Positions 1 to 10,727 of a DNA stretch of 64,000 nt are shown piece by piece. The notes beneath the pieces were generated by a model. It worked only from the letters and a program-made list of their open reading frames with translations, did no database searches and had not been told where the DNA came from. The stretch lies in assembly GCA_026120035.1 (NCBI GenBank), contig JALRME010000014.1, forward strand, positions 744,001-808,000. The letters run 5' to 3'. A program made the position numbers and the translations under genes. This stretch comes from Coleophoma eucalyptorum. Taxonomy: Eukaryota; Ascomycota; Leotiomycetes; Helotiales; Dermateaceae. How positions within the stretch are numbered: the stretch's first letter is position 1; each line of letters begins with the position of its first letter.

Positions 1-367
1 GGAGGTGAAACGCTAGGGTTGCACTTGCAATCTTGTAAGACGTGGTATTTTGTTCGTTGTATATATATATTACGCCGGATGTGAATATAAGTGCGATGCT
101 TTATCATTTTCAGAAAAGAATTAAACAAGAGATAAATGATATCGTTCGAACGGTGCCCATTTTCCCTCGAACTTGATCATGTAACAGAAGCAGTAAGCAC
201 GAATTGAAAAATGATAAGAATCTAATCCTAATCTCTAAGATGTACTTTAGTCTAGTGAACAATGTATACCAACGCCCAGACCTATTGTTATGTTGAAACG
301 CCAGAAAAGATCCTATATTGTACATCATCAATCATGATAATCCCTTACCGAAACAATCTTACACCAA
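1..367. other. Non-coding edge, no gene seen
   Basis: AT-rich flank, with a TA dinucleotide run near 60-70. I see no convincing coding exon. The part next to 368 should hold the 3' untranslated region of the minus-strand gene that ends there. Confidence 0.5.
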
Positions 368-1555
368 CTAGTGTATATTCTCAATCAAAATCCATAACCC
401 CTTTTTTGCCTGTTTCGACTCCTTATCCTGCCTTTGTTTTCTATTCGTGTACTGTGAGATTTCATGGTATTCCCTATTCACTTTCATCCTCTCATCCTCG
501 ATCTTTCCCATCTCTTTGTCCAATTTTCGCTGAGCCTTCTCGGCATGTTTGCCACCCTCTCGCCAATCGCGCTCCGCCTCCCGCTGAGCTTTTTCAGCTT
601 CTATATCAAGTTTCCTCATCTCCTTCTCATACTTCATCTCCTCATGACTTGATTTTGCTCGGTGCTTATCATTCTTCTTGTACATTCTCTCCAAGTGCTT
701 CGTCCGATTCTTCAGCATCTTCTTCTCATTCCTAGCCGCCTGTCGCTTGACTTGTCCAGCACTCATCTTAGCCAGTACTGTCGTCTGCTGAGCGGGAGCA
801 GGTACATCGAATTGCAGCGGCGCAATGTACGGCTTCATCTTTTCAAGTCGTCTTTCAACTACGCTGCAGTGCATGTTCCGCGCAGTAACAGGCGCAAGCA
901 CATCGATGTCATAAGGAAGCCTCAATATCATAGCCAGTGCTTCTTGTTTCGAAATCGTTGCTTTCAGGCCTCGTGGTGCGAAGAACTTCTCATTGACGGC
1001 TTTCATGTACATGTCGGTTCGGCTCTTGCTCACGGCGACGGTGCTTACTTTGGCCAGGGCCTGCACACCCATACCAGCAAGCTGGAATATGTGATGGGGA
1101 ACCATGCCAATGACGCCGCCAGCTAGATCAAGGACTTGCAGCGGTGGATTGGCCGTAGCGACGACATTGAGATTGTCGATGAACTCTACAAAGTCGGCTG
1201 CAGTAATGTTATATGTGGCAAGCGAAGGAGACCAGCATCGCGAGAATGGTTGCGCCATGCCGGCAACGGTTTGTGGGATCGCGACGGGCTTTACTAGTGC
1301 CGGTGGTGTATAGGTTGGCGGTGGGACATTGCGGGTGAATTCAGTGGCTTGGGCGAGGATGTCGTCGTCGTTGATGCTAGCAGTCGCACTGCCTGAAGAT
1401 GAATCTTCGCAATAAAAATCCTCATCCTCGGCAGAGACATCTAGTGTGGTCTTCATGTCTCGGGGGGATGGATTGGAAAATGTATATGCTGGTGGCTCGT
1501 CGCGGGGAGGTGCTGTATATGAGACCTTGTCCGAATACATAATGGGAGAAAGCAA
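368..1555 (-). CDS. Hypothetical protein with basic coiled-coil C-terminus
   Basis: This is a single uninterrupted frame of 395 residues starting MLSPIMYSDK. I do not recognise a named family. The N-terminal 90 residues are rich in Pro, Ser and acidic residues and look disordered. The middle (about 100-250) is moderately hydrophobic with GGVIGMVP and a Gly/Ala-rich stretch, and could be a small folded or membrane-associated domain. From about residue 262 to 385 it is strongly charged, dominated by Lys, Arg and Glu with Ala and Met, as expected for a long coiled coil or helical rod. It has no signal peptide. The gene is divergent from the Zn2Cys6 regulator at 2142. The long frame and clear domain-like segmentation support a real gene; function is unknown. 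Confidence 0.75.
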   Translation of the reverse strand: MLSPIMYSDKVSYTAPPRDEPPAYTFSNPSPRDMKTTLDVSAEDEDFYCEDSSSGSATASINDDDILAQATEFTRNVPPPTYTPPALVKPVAIPQTVAGMAQPFSRCWSPSLATYNITAADFVEFIDNLNVVATANPPLQVLDLAGGVIGMVPHHIFQLAGMGVQALAKVSTVAVSKSRTDMYMKAVNEKFFAPRGLKATISKQEALAMILRLPYDIDVLAPVTARNMHCSVVERRLEKMKPYIAPLQFDVPAPAQQTTVLAKMSAGQVKRQAARNEKKMLKNRTKHLERMYKKNDKHRAKSSHEEMKYEKEMRKLDIEAEKAQREAERDWREGGKHAEKAQRKLDKEMGKIEDERMKVNREYHEISQYTNRKQRQDKESKQAKKGLWILIENIH

Positions 1556-2141
1556 CAGCTAAAGTAACGGATGTTTTTCTTTCTTTCGGAAGGTTTGCTG
1601 TGTTTTTGGTTGTTGGTAGATAGCTATTGTAGAGGGTAGTATCTGAGTGTAGTCGATATTTATCGCAGTGCAACATCTTCTATCCTTATATACCCAGTCG
1701 CTTCAAGTATCATCACCAGCTCGCAGTCGTCAGCCGAAAAAGGAAAAGCGCCGCGAGTCTGGGGTCCGTGACGCGAAAGTACAAGTAGTGGTATCTTATC
1801 TTCACACAGCCCTACAGGACGTGGATGATCGTGCTTACATTGTGGCTTAAATTCCACCAGCTTCCCAGCGGGTTGTGTGGGTTGAAGGGCGTCGATGCCG
1901 CCGATGCAGTCGAGGCAGTGTAAGCGGAGATCCTCGTTAACTGTGCCACTCGCCATCCTCATTAGCGACCAGCTCGCAGTATAACCCCCGAAAAGGAATA
2001 GCGCTGCAACCCCGTGATGTGATGCGCGATTACCTTTTCAGAGTATAGAATGCGAGCTCCCCCGCCAAGCCATGATGTGCATATTCATCTCACTTCCTAC
2101 AAGCCTGGGGTGATAGTGATATCCGAAGGTTTGTAGCAGCC
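1556..2141. promoter_or_regulatory. Divergent intergenic region with imperfect duplication
   Basis: This separates the starts of the minus-strand gene at 1555 and the plus-strand regulator at 2142, so both promoters should lie here. Two stretches starting near 1717 and 1975 share CCAGCTCGCAGT followed by a similar GAAAAGGAA-AGCGC segment, about 250 bases apart. Confidence 0.4.
1660..1962 (-). CDS. Possible small Cys-rich hypothetical protein
   Basis: This is a 100-codon frame starting MRMASGTVNEDL. It contains HCLDC near residue 16, then CKHDH and a further Cys, an arrangement that could bind zinc. The composition is protein-like (for example VLSRHGPQTRGAFPFSADD) rather than random. It lies in the divergent interval between the coiled-coil gene and the Zn2Cys6 regulator. 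I recognise no family, and the frame could be chance or a relic. Part of it overlaps an imperfect duplication shared by 1717-1760 and 1975-2015, which argues for decayed repeated DNA. Confidence 0.25.
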   Translation of the reverse strand: MRMASGTVNEDLRLHCLDCIGGIDALQPTQPAGKLVEFKPQCKHDHPRPVGLCEDKIPLLVLSRHGPQTRGAFPFSADDCELVMILEATGYIRIEDVALR

Positions 2142-3754
2142 ATGGTGGGTGTCTCGGGTCGGTCTAAAGGTAGATACCACTGTCAACTCCTCCGCCAGGA
2201 CTATGATTTGCTCACGTTCCTTACATAGGTTGCCATACATGCAGGAGACGAAAGGTAAAGTGTGATGAGCGCCAGCCCGCATGTGCTCGGTGCGAGAAAG
2301 GTGGCTTGACATGCGATGGATTCGATCGTGACGTTCCTTTCGTCAACGAGAATCACCGAGCGAAGCGACGAAGCCAGAAACAAGCCGCCATTCGGGCCAA
2401 GAATTTTGAGAGTGAAAGCCCAGTTACCCACATCGGAACCCCAGATTCTGGATGCAATATCTCTCAAAGCTCCAATGAAGAGGCCCTGTTCTTAGACAGA
2501 GACCCATCTTCGGCTTCAACCAGCGATCTTGCAGTATGGCAGTCACGAGATTTTGTGGTGCCTGCTAGTTGTACGGTACCATTGTTTCCCGAGCTCAGCA
2601 TGTCAGCTTTCAAGGATAATATCCGGGTATCTTTCACTCTGGCCAATTTATTCTCCGGAGATGGAGATGTCAGACAGTGGCTCATCTTGGGGTATAACGG
2701 TGGAGACAAATACATTAACAGCGGTGCTTTAAAAGCACTCTCAAGTGCATTCTATGGCCGCTTGAACCATGATATCCAGTCGGAGATCGAAGGAAGGACA
2801 TACTATGTAGGGGTATTGAAAAGACTCAGCAAGGCGATTAGCAATAACGAAGGCATGTCGTTAGATGTTCTTGTGAGCGGTATGACAGCGTCTTGCTATG
2901 AGATGGTCGCATCGTCAACGTTTGCCACGTCACTGTGGCATGCGGGTGGAGTTGGGAGACTAATCGAAGCTCGAGGACCAAAACGACATCGTGGACGATT
3001 TGAGCTATATATTCTGGACAGTATGCGGGTATCGATTATCTTGAAGGCTCTCATTGACCGGAAACGAGTGTTCCTCGAACGACAGGAATGGAAAACCATT
3101 CCGTGGTCCTCAAATTCCCTGCAAAAGACCATGACAAACATGGTTGAAGATATCATGTGTGATATACCCGGAATCTTTGAAGATTTGGATGACATTTTTG
3201 AACCTGGCATTTCACCAAAAGAGCACAAACTACGGTTTGAAATGGTGAAGAGTAATATTGAACATCATCTTTGCTTGCTATTTCAATGGAGAGCAGCTTG
3301 GGAGGCAGCATATTCTAACACCTGTTACGAGAGAGCGCCACAGTTAATGGACTGTCCCTTTTCGACTGTATTATATTTTGACAGTCTCGATGTCTGCCAT
3401 GGTCTCATGTTATATCACTCCATGGTGCTGCTCCTCACAGAAGTTGGTATCGCACTCACAGGCGCAGACTTCGACCACACGAGACTTGCTCAGGAGATAA
3501 ATTTTGTCTCTACAAATCCGATACTTCAACCGCCCGGCGTCTCCTTATATGATGCAGCCATTGAACTATGCCGCTGCGTCGACTTTAACCTTAGTCCGCC
3601 GCACGAGAACGCTGGAGCGTACCTCCTTGCGTTTCCCCTTAAGAAGGCTCATGACGAATTACCGATTGGAAGTATCGAGCATAAGTGGGTTGAAGATATG
3701 ATGCATTTCATCGCTAGGATGAGTGGATTCATGTTCTTCCCATCTGTGCTATAG
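2142..3754 (+). CDS. Zn2Cys6 fungal transcription factor
   Basis: The model joins 2142-2169 and 2229-3754 (517 residues), with one 59-base intron placed just before the zinc cluster, a common position in this class. The spliced N-terminus reads MVGVSGRSKGCHTCRRRKVK and continues through six cysteines at residues 11, 14, 21, 28, 31 and 38 (C-X2-C-X6-C-X6-C-X2-C-X6-C). This is a complete binuclear zinc cluster for DNA binding, normally at CGG half-sites. The basic stretch AKRRSQKQ after it may be a nuclear localisation signal. The rest is a helical regulatory region resembling the fungal-specific factor domain (PF11951-like). Targets are unknown; it is divergent from the coiled-coil gene and upstream of a PTH11-like receptor. 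Confidence 0.9.
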
Positions 3755-4967
3755 TAGTGAATATCAGAGTTGTGTTCACCTCCCGACTTGCCACGGGAGG
3801 AGAAATTCAGATTGCGGGAGGAGCATCAGAGAAGAGCTCATACGCGTATAAAAGAAATGGGAAATAGGTGGGGATAAGTTCGATGAGAATTTCTCGGCTG
3901 TGTGCATGGCTATGGCGTTTGAGAAAATAATTGCGAGTTGAATTAAGAGACTACTAGGCAATGCACTCTTAGTGGTGCTATGGGCTTGATAGCTAACCTG
4001 ATGAGACAGCTGATGAGGCACAATTAATTATTAGCCCACATTGTGTAAGGCTGCTCTAGGCAAGGAGCACACTTGGTTATAGGTATAATATTACAATCGT
4101 TGTCTGTCAAAAATACTGTGCGCTTCTTTGCATCAATAGCAGCTACTTCTAGAAATTTCTAACGAGCTAGTCTGGCGCGCGAGCAAAAGTGGCATATCGT
4201 GGCGAGACAGAATGACTTGGAGACTGCTGTGTTATCGCTTCAACTTGCTTGGATTGATTTATCGTCGCTCCCAGGATAGCGTTACCTCGTGTCTTAACTC
4301 TCTTAGCTGTCACCTTTCTGCTGCTCTAACCCGTATATTGAGAGACGGCCCTTTTCATCGCCTTCTGCTAACCAGAAGCGGTTATTTTCTGGTCGATTCT
4401 TGTACAATTGCTTGACGAGGGCATACGGTAAATACCCAGGAAGGCACAGATATACAGCGCTGGAAGTAAAATAATTTCGCCATGGTTGCTCAACAGCGCC
4501 GAATCTGGTTGGTAATATTCCTGTCCCATATTCACAAAAGTTCGAGACTTATAGTAGAGTGGAACTAGACGATAAGTCCCGTTTCTCATTCGCCATACTG
4601 TTCATGGCACTGCGTCATGATTAGCTAGCAGTGTAAGCGAGGAATAATGAGTCTGTTTGCGGAATTCTTCAATCATTAAGTTTCCGTTTCTGGTGGACAC
4701 AATCGAGGCGAAAAGTTTAAAGTTGTACAGTACCTCTGAGGCTACTGAATTCAATTCCAAGTAATACCAAATCACTATTCCTACTGAATGCTACAGTACT
4801 TAACTTTTTTCTAATATCGCTGACCTTCGCTTTCTGGACCAACATTCAAAATTTGCAAGTCAAAAACCCGGCCCGCAAACATCAACGAGTTGCCCAGGCA
4901 TATGCCGCAGTATTAGGGCATTTTCCCACTGGCAAACCGGCAACAATTGCGTGTGAGGAACTCTGCT
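3755..4967. other. 1.2 kb AT-rich intergenic region
   Basis: This lies between the regulator's stop and the PTH11-like gene. Short frames on both strands look random and I find no domain motif. It should hold the 3' end of the regulator and the promoter of the receptor-like gene. Confidence 0.45.
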
Positions 4968-6320
4968 ATGTCAGATAATAGCACAGATTCGGCGAGCAGT
5001 GATCCCAACGTGGTCAATCCCCATGTTGTCCTGATTGAAACCTCTACATGGTGTGCGATATCTCTCACAATTGTGATTCTCAGATAGTAAGTCACGAAAC
5101 ATGAGGCTTTGATAATCACATTCTTTCTTAATTCATTACGCTAACCTTGTTTATAGCATCTCACAATGGGGCTTGCGAAGGACCCGGAAAAGGGTTGAGA
5201 TCGATGATTTCTTAATGATATTTGCTTCTGTAGGTGCAACAATATCCTGCTTTACAAGCGCTCCCGTCGAAATTCTTTCCTCAAGTATAGCGAGTAACTC
5301 TGATATTAGGGAGCATATATAACAATGGTGACATCTATCAATTTATTTGCTCGCTATAACGACATAGTTGTAAATGTCAATATTGATGAAGTCAAGGCTG
5401 CTCTCACCCTTGGAACTCTTTGTCTAATAAACGAGACTTCCATGTTGTGCACGTTATGGAGTCTTAAGTTTTGCTTGCTCCTTGTCTACTCCAGGTTAAT
5501 GTATGTGTATCAATCCAATGAGCTCAGAAATACAGCTGCTGATATTTAATTCGTTGGTGTAGACCTCCCGCGGGAAAGCTTTATCACTCTATCAAATTTG
5601 TCGCCGTTTATTGCGCGGCTGGATTTATAGTATGCATAGTATGCTTCTTTTGCATCTTTTGTACACCATTCTCGCAATTCTTTTCCCCAAACCCAACCAA
5701 TGGTAAGTTCTCCAAACTCTTTTCTTTAGTTGAATCTCTCTTTGAAGGCTGGGTTTTCTAACACCATAGAGCAGAGCAGTGCTATCTCTTCACTCACTAT
5801 TTCATCGTGCAAATGGTATTCAACGTTTCTTCCGATCTGATGATCTTCTGTATTCCAATCATCATGATTTCTACAAGTATGATGGAACTCAAGAAGTATG
5901 TCCTTACCTATTCCTTACATGCAATTGGTCTACCACAGGGAATAGTGGGAGCTGAAGGGGCATTTAACTTGATTGAATTACGTCTTGTACTAACGTATTT
6001 TGTTCTATAGAAAGCTACTGCTCCTTCCAATATTTTCGCTAGGAATATTTATCATCTTGGCGGCCATCCTTACGAAATATATTACAATTTCAAACCCAGA
6101 AACTACAGCCTGGGAGCTTTGGTACACCCGCGAAGCTTCCGTCAGCATGATTGTATCAAACATTCCTCTATGCATGCCCTTGATTAGAAAGGTCATGCGA
6201 AAGCTTTCGCCGACGATGAGCACGGAGGATTCGTCAACTATTTTCCCCACCGGGAAGTCATCAAAGGAGCTTAATTTTTCAACAAGCACTTATACTTCCA
6301 CCGAAACCCCTGTACCGTGA
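4968..6320 (+). CDS. PTH11-like rhodopsin-fold integral membrane protein
   Basis: Six exons close in frame to 317 residues: 4968-5086, 5157-5229, 5310-5500, 5563-5702, 5775-5895 and 6011-6320. The family pattern (Fung_rhodopsin, PF20684; PTH11-like receptors) can be followed across exons. A first membrane helix ends RY before ISQWGLRRTRKRVEIDDFLM. Then come ETSMLCTLWSLKFCLLLVYSR, a hydrophobic helix rich in Cys and Phe, and QCYLFTHYFIVQMVFNVSSD. The last parts are KKLLLLPIFSLGIFIILAA and WYTREASVSMIVSNIP. About seven membrane helices are expected. The N-terminus is short and the C-terminal tail is Ser/Thr-rich. Such proteins sit in the plasma membrane and some sense surfaces or signals; the ligand here is unknown. 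The acceptor of the fifth exon has alternative positions (5772 or 5775). Confidence 0.85.
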
Positions 6321-6870
6321 AAACAGCGAACGGAACAATCTGGGTTTGGATGTATGGTCCAATTTCATTCTGGGTGAGATTTGGAAATGATCCATTTCTA
6401 ACACAAAATTCACAAAACAAATCGCATTTTCTGTTATATGTCTATGCGACCACGAAACCCGCCTAGGGAGCTAGGAAAGCAGTTGGTATATGGCACAAAA
6501 CCTAGACAGACACGACGAGACCTCAAGTTACGCTTGAGATAGAACAACGGGAGACGGCTAAAATATGGCGCTATTCTAATCAAAAAGTGCCACTCGTATC
6601 GTCAATTAGAGACGACATAAGAAACGGTTACACGCCGATCAGTAGGCGGATATATCGAGAGAATGGACGCCAGGCGAGGAAGATAAGAGCATGTATACTA
6701 CAAAAGCTGTTGATTAAGACTTATGACTAGATGAGCGCACAATCACTGTATCTATAAAGCTTAAAAGTCATTTAAAAATAATGTACACTTCATTTCCATA
6801 AAAAAGCTATCTACATATCGCAAAGCCAGCTCCTTTAATATAGACATGGAAGATGGAGGGGCTCTCTGCA
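6321..6870. other. Convergent intergenic region
   Basis: This lies between the stops of the PTH11-like gene (+) and the glycosyltransferase gene (-). It should contain both 3' untranslated regions. I see no gene. Confidence 0.45.
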
Positions 6871-8551
6871 TTATGAACTGGAAATGCGATCAATTAACGC
6901 GCGCATCGAACTGATAGCAATTGCACGATGAGTCCAAAGCAACGTGCTAACAACATATGTGGAGCCCATAACAGTAGCCACTCCCAGCCCCGTGACAGCC
7001 ATTAAGTCCCAATTCTTCGCTTTGTAGAAGGGCATACGCATATCTGCCGTTTGTAAATGCATTGGACGCAGCTCTTTTCCGTCCTTGAAGCGCAGCTCTG
7101 TATCGTACATGACTTCTTCAATCAGATCGGCACCGTACTGCTTACGGCGCGAGGCAACACGGGCAATGCGTTTTAGCCGCAGTGAGTTGCGTGCGAACAG
7201 TCCTTCTCCGTCTTCAAGGATTCGCTTGACTTTAGTACACATCTCCTCCGATGTAAAGCGAAATTTGTTAATGCACTCAGCAACTCCTCCAGCTACCAAT
7301 CTTGTGGTGTTTGCGATCTGGTCGGAAAAAATCCCCATGGCTAAAACCGACTTGCCATGGAAGAGAGCCTCGTTGGCGCTAGAGCCACCGCCATGCGTGA
7401 AATAGATGATAGTTGATTGATGCTCCAGAATTGCTCTCTGCGGTGCGAAAAAGGGAAATAGCCAGTTCGGACTCGTGCCGTCGAGCAGGTCTCCCAGGGT
7501 TACCTGCCCTTTGCAATCGAACTTCTGATCTCTTCTAAGGTTCTGTCGCCCACTGTTGCCGATTGCCCATACCACACCGTCGATCAACCCTTCTTCAAAT
7601 AGGCGGCATAGAGCAGTAATGATCTTAAAAGCATCATGATGTTCTAGAATGACATGAGTCCCTAAAGCGATATAGATCACCTTCTGATGCATGGAGAGAA
7701 AGCTTTCGCAAGCGGGATCTAACGGGGGATATTCATCTGCAAGGATAGGTCCTACCGGCGCGCAGAGCGGAGGTAGATCCCTAGGAATCTCCAAGCCAAA
7801 GAAGGAATTAATCAGAATCAAGTAATCTGGTTTTTTGGGTGAAGGCAAACGATAGTTGACACCTGCCATCCGTCGCTGTCGCTTGGTCCACGCAAATAAC
7901 TTGAGGATTTCGGGCAAGCCCTTCAAAACGACCAGCTCATTCTTTATACGAAGCCACATGGAGGTAGTCTCCGAAGTTAAGGTCCCCTCGAGCTGAAAGC
8001 CTGGCTGCCCTGGAATATACGAGCATGGAAGCATAAGGTGTGGCATCGTCGGCCAAACCATGGTGATAGGGACGTTGAACTGCACGTGCATATCCTTAAC
8101 AGCATCCACAAAGAAGTCTGCTATAATCATGGCAGGCCTAGTCGAAGGGTCTTCCATGATGGCCTTAAGGCACTGGTAATTCTCAGGCCAGAAGGAATCA
8201 AACATATACTTGGAATCCATCACACCAGCTAGGCCTTTGGAGATATCCCATTTGCGCATTCTCAGATAATGTCCATCCAGTTGCTCTTCTGTTGGTCCCG
8301 GGCCTAGAAGATAGATTCGGGAAATGAAGTCATAACCCTTGACCCAGTCATCCTGGCCTTCGAGTGTTGCAAATTCTATATTGTGACCTCGATCTGCTAA
8401 GACCTTCCCCAACTCTAGTACTGGAGCTACAACACGCAGTACCGCGTTAGTAATGACTGCGCTGCCCATAAATGCCAAAAAATAACCCACCGGCATGGGT
8501 AAACCCTCCAGTTGTTACCACAAGCAAGATCTTACGGGGCGCATCCGCCAT
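6871..8551 (-). CDS. UDP-glycosyltransferase family 1, membrane-anchored
   Basis: The model has two exons, 8551-8491 and 8426-6871 (538 residues). The 64-base intron has a GTGGGT donor and a perfect TACTAAC branch site. Splicing gives MADAPRKILLVVTTGGFTHA followed by APVLELGKVLADRGHNIEF, the N-terminal acceptor domain of GT1 enzymes. An unspliced start at 8496 would lose this and is rejected. The C-terminal donor domain has VIYIALGTHVILEHHDAF and the nucleotide-sugar signature THGGGSSANEALFHGKSVLA with FSDQ following. A hydrophobic segment near residues 490-515 suggests a C-terminal membrane anchor. The enzyme would transfer a sugar from UDP-sugar to a small lipophilic acceptor such as a sterol, phenol or secondary metabolite; the acceptor is not determinable. 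It is convergent with the PTH11-like gene. Confidence 0.9.
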
Positions 8552-9639
8552 AGTTGTTCGTTCTAGTTAAGTGCTGTATAGGATAAGTAAAACCAGATGG
8601 AAGTAAATAAGAAGGATTTATGGGCATGTCGGTTTTTATGTAAGATTGAGAGAAGACCAAGACCATTAGGAAAATTGCGGGGAGCGTAAGCGTGAACTGA
8701 TTTAATCATGCGACTTTGAGCTACCCGGTTAATTGACCTCACCGAGGGAGCCTAGCTTTTTCTAATAGGATGGAGACGAAATTCACCTTAATACGGGTAT
8801 ATTGTTATGAATCAGTGCAATTAAGACCTAATGTAAAGGATTTTATTTTCAATAAGACGTTGTTTCTCAACCCAGACTATTCTTGAGCTATGCTATGCCA
8901 TGCTGGATAATCGCAATGCTGTAGACAGTGCTAGTGAAAGCGAAAGCGACTTTGAATCGCAAATATATGGTTTAGTGATATAATAAGTGGATACAACTGA
9001 TGGCCCCTTTGGCCACGACGTCTCTATTGATAAAGAAACCACGACAGAACAGATTGAATTGGCAAGCCAGAATAATTTATTGCAAGACCGGAGTCGGAGC
9101 CAAACGTCACCCGTATCCAACGGGCTCTATACGAGAAATCTTGCGAGTCGTCAGATCGGGCTTGGTTGATCCGACATAACTCGTAAAAGAAGAATCGAAA
9201 GTTCAAGATCTGCCATTTCTCAGATATGTCCTACTGGACAAGCAAGATATCCATGTTCCATTCCTGCATCATGCAAGCCAAATCAACCAGTACCGCGCCA
9301 TGGTCTAACCCTAATGCTTCCGCTGTCTCATATCTCAGGCTCCAAACTCGGTGGATGAAATCTCTAACATCTCGACGATTTGCAAGGCCAATTTGATCCT
9401 CTGCATCAAGTGAGGCTTCGTAAATCACCAAGTGCAACATGCTTTGTATAGTGATTCACAAGATAGAAGGAATTGTTAAATTGGATCGTATTATGTTATA
9501 ATCTAAAGAGATCTACCACTCTTTTATAGGCTTGATGCTACTATGTCGTTATAGGCGTAGTAGGTGAAGACACTAAAGGGCCCTGCAAACTCCTTTTAGC
9601 TAGATAGATATATTATGAGGATGAGCAAAATTCCAGGCA
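8552..9639. other. Promoter of glycosyltransferase plus AT-rich unassigned DNA
   Basis: The first few hundred bases are upstream of the glycosyltransferase gene. At 9231-9440 (-) there is a 69-codon frame (DVRDFIHRVWSLRYETAEAL) that looks protein-like but matches nothing I recognise; it may be another relic fragment. No intact gene is visible. Confidence 0.4.
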
Positions 9640-9860
9640 ACGGTCTACTTTGAGCGCTGTCATTACCAGCAGCAAAGTCGCTAAGGTTATTGGAGAGCGA
9701 GGATTTCTATTCTACACCACTAATGCTAACGATCCATTGCTATGTTCTATCGGCCTAAAGGTCCTCGAAATTGTGCTGCGTGATAGCTTGACTCAGGTGA
9801 CACTAAAGTCCGGGTTGAAGCTGCAGACGACGGTAGAAGAAAGATTGGCTATCTTTGAAG
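9640..9860 (+). pseudogene. Relic of class III aminotransferase (2,2-dialkylglycine decarboxylase-like)
   Basis: The frame beginning near 9650 reads SAVITSSKVAKVIGERGFLF and then YTTNANDPLLCSIGLKVLEI with VLRDSLTQ. This matches the late part of PLP-dependent class III aminotransferases, where the conserved order is ERGFLFYTT, NDPL, then a helix ending LKVLEIVLRD. The downstream frame to 10147 does not continue the family (no GRGLLLGVE-type motif). The upstream catalytic half with the PLP lysine is absent. It is therefore a C-terminal fragment in decayed DNA next to an MFS relic. Confidence 0.6.
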
Positions 9861-10268
9861 AAGCTCCAAGAACGACAGAGGGTTCACAGCCTCTATATCA
9901 AGAGTATATTAGTAGGGAGGAAATGTGTTTAATTGTATGGATAGAGGCGTTGGCTAGACAGAAAAGAGCTCTCCAATTTCAGATGTCTACGTTTGATATT
10001 GTCCTACAAACTATAAACTCGTCTAAGCCGTTAATTCTAAATCGCTTGAACTACTCGCAAGCACTTAACATTATTTCTCTTCTCTACTTCCTCAATCAGA
10101 AATTTCTAGAGCTATCATTGAGTGTAACAAGTTTTTCACTTGCTTAGGTTTCTCTCATATTGTCGTCAAATCTGAATCATAGTTGCCTTGAGACTACTAT
10201 CGCCGATCATGATTTTGCAGGTTCGCAGTCTTTTTCTCCTAACTGATTTATAAAGCCGCCGTCATTTT

Positions 10269-10655
10269 TCAAGCTGGTATGGGCGAACTGGTAGCAATCC
10301 AATCAGAAATTTGCTGAGATTTCACCTCATTTTGAGCTTTACGATTGCCGAACGATCCTATGTCTGATGCGTACGAAGCGGATCGAACGTCCATGCCGAA
10401 TATACCATACATGAGAGACCTAACGAATGCCCCTACTAGAAGAAACATAAAAATATCTTGATTAGCAGTTTGTCGAAGGATTCCCAATAAAGTGACTAAT
10501 GAGCCGAAGAAAATGGCTGGCAAACAGGCAAGGCGATCAGAAATGAACCCTCCGAAGATGGGGTCGGGAAGCCACCAATATAAATGGGCGCCGCGGCGTT
10601 GAGACGTCCCTATCACTGACTCCCGAAGGATTGTGGTGTCCAACAAAGCTTCCAC
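10269..10655 (-). pseudogene. Relic of an MFS sugar-type transporter
   Basis: The frame contains PIFGGFISDRLACLPAIFFG, then SLVTLLGILRQTANQDIFMF and LLVGAFVRSLMYGIFG. This corresponds to helices 2-4 of MFS sugar-porter proteins: a G-F-x-(S/A)-D-R loop followed by a helix with GS and TLLG, then Q-TA-x-N-I-x-MF. The loop has lost the conserved arginines after DR, and neither the rest of the transporter nor a proper start is present. It lies immediately upstream of, and divergent from, the M81 peptidase gene. Confidence 0.6.
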
Positions 10656-10727
10656 CTTTGGCCTTTATTACAAGCAGCGACAGCGAAACTCAATTGATCA
10701 TATAAGTTAGGTAAGTTTAGCCTTTAA

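Noticed and set aside
8427..8496. Start of the glycosyltransferase at 8496 without an intron
   Set aside because: It replaces the conserved N-terminal GT1 strand with unrelated sequence; the TACTAAC-containing intron model restores it.
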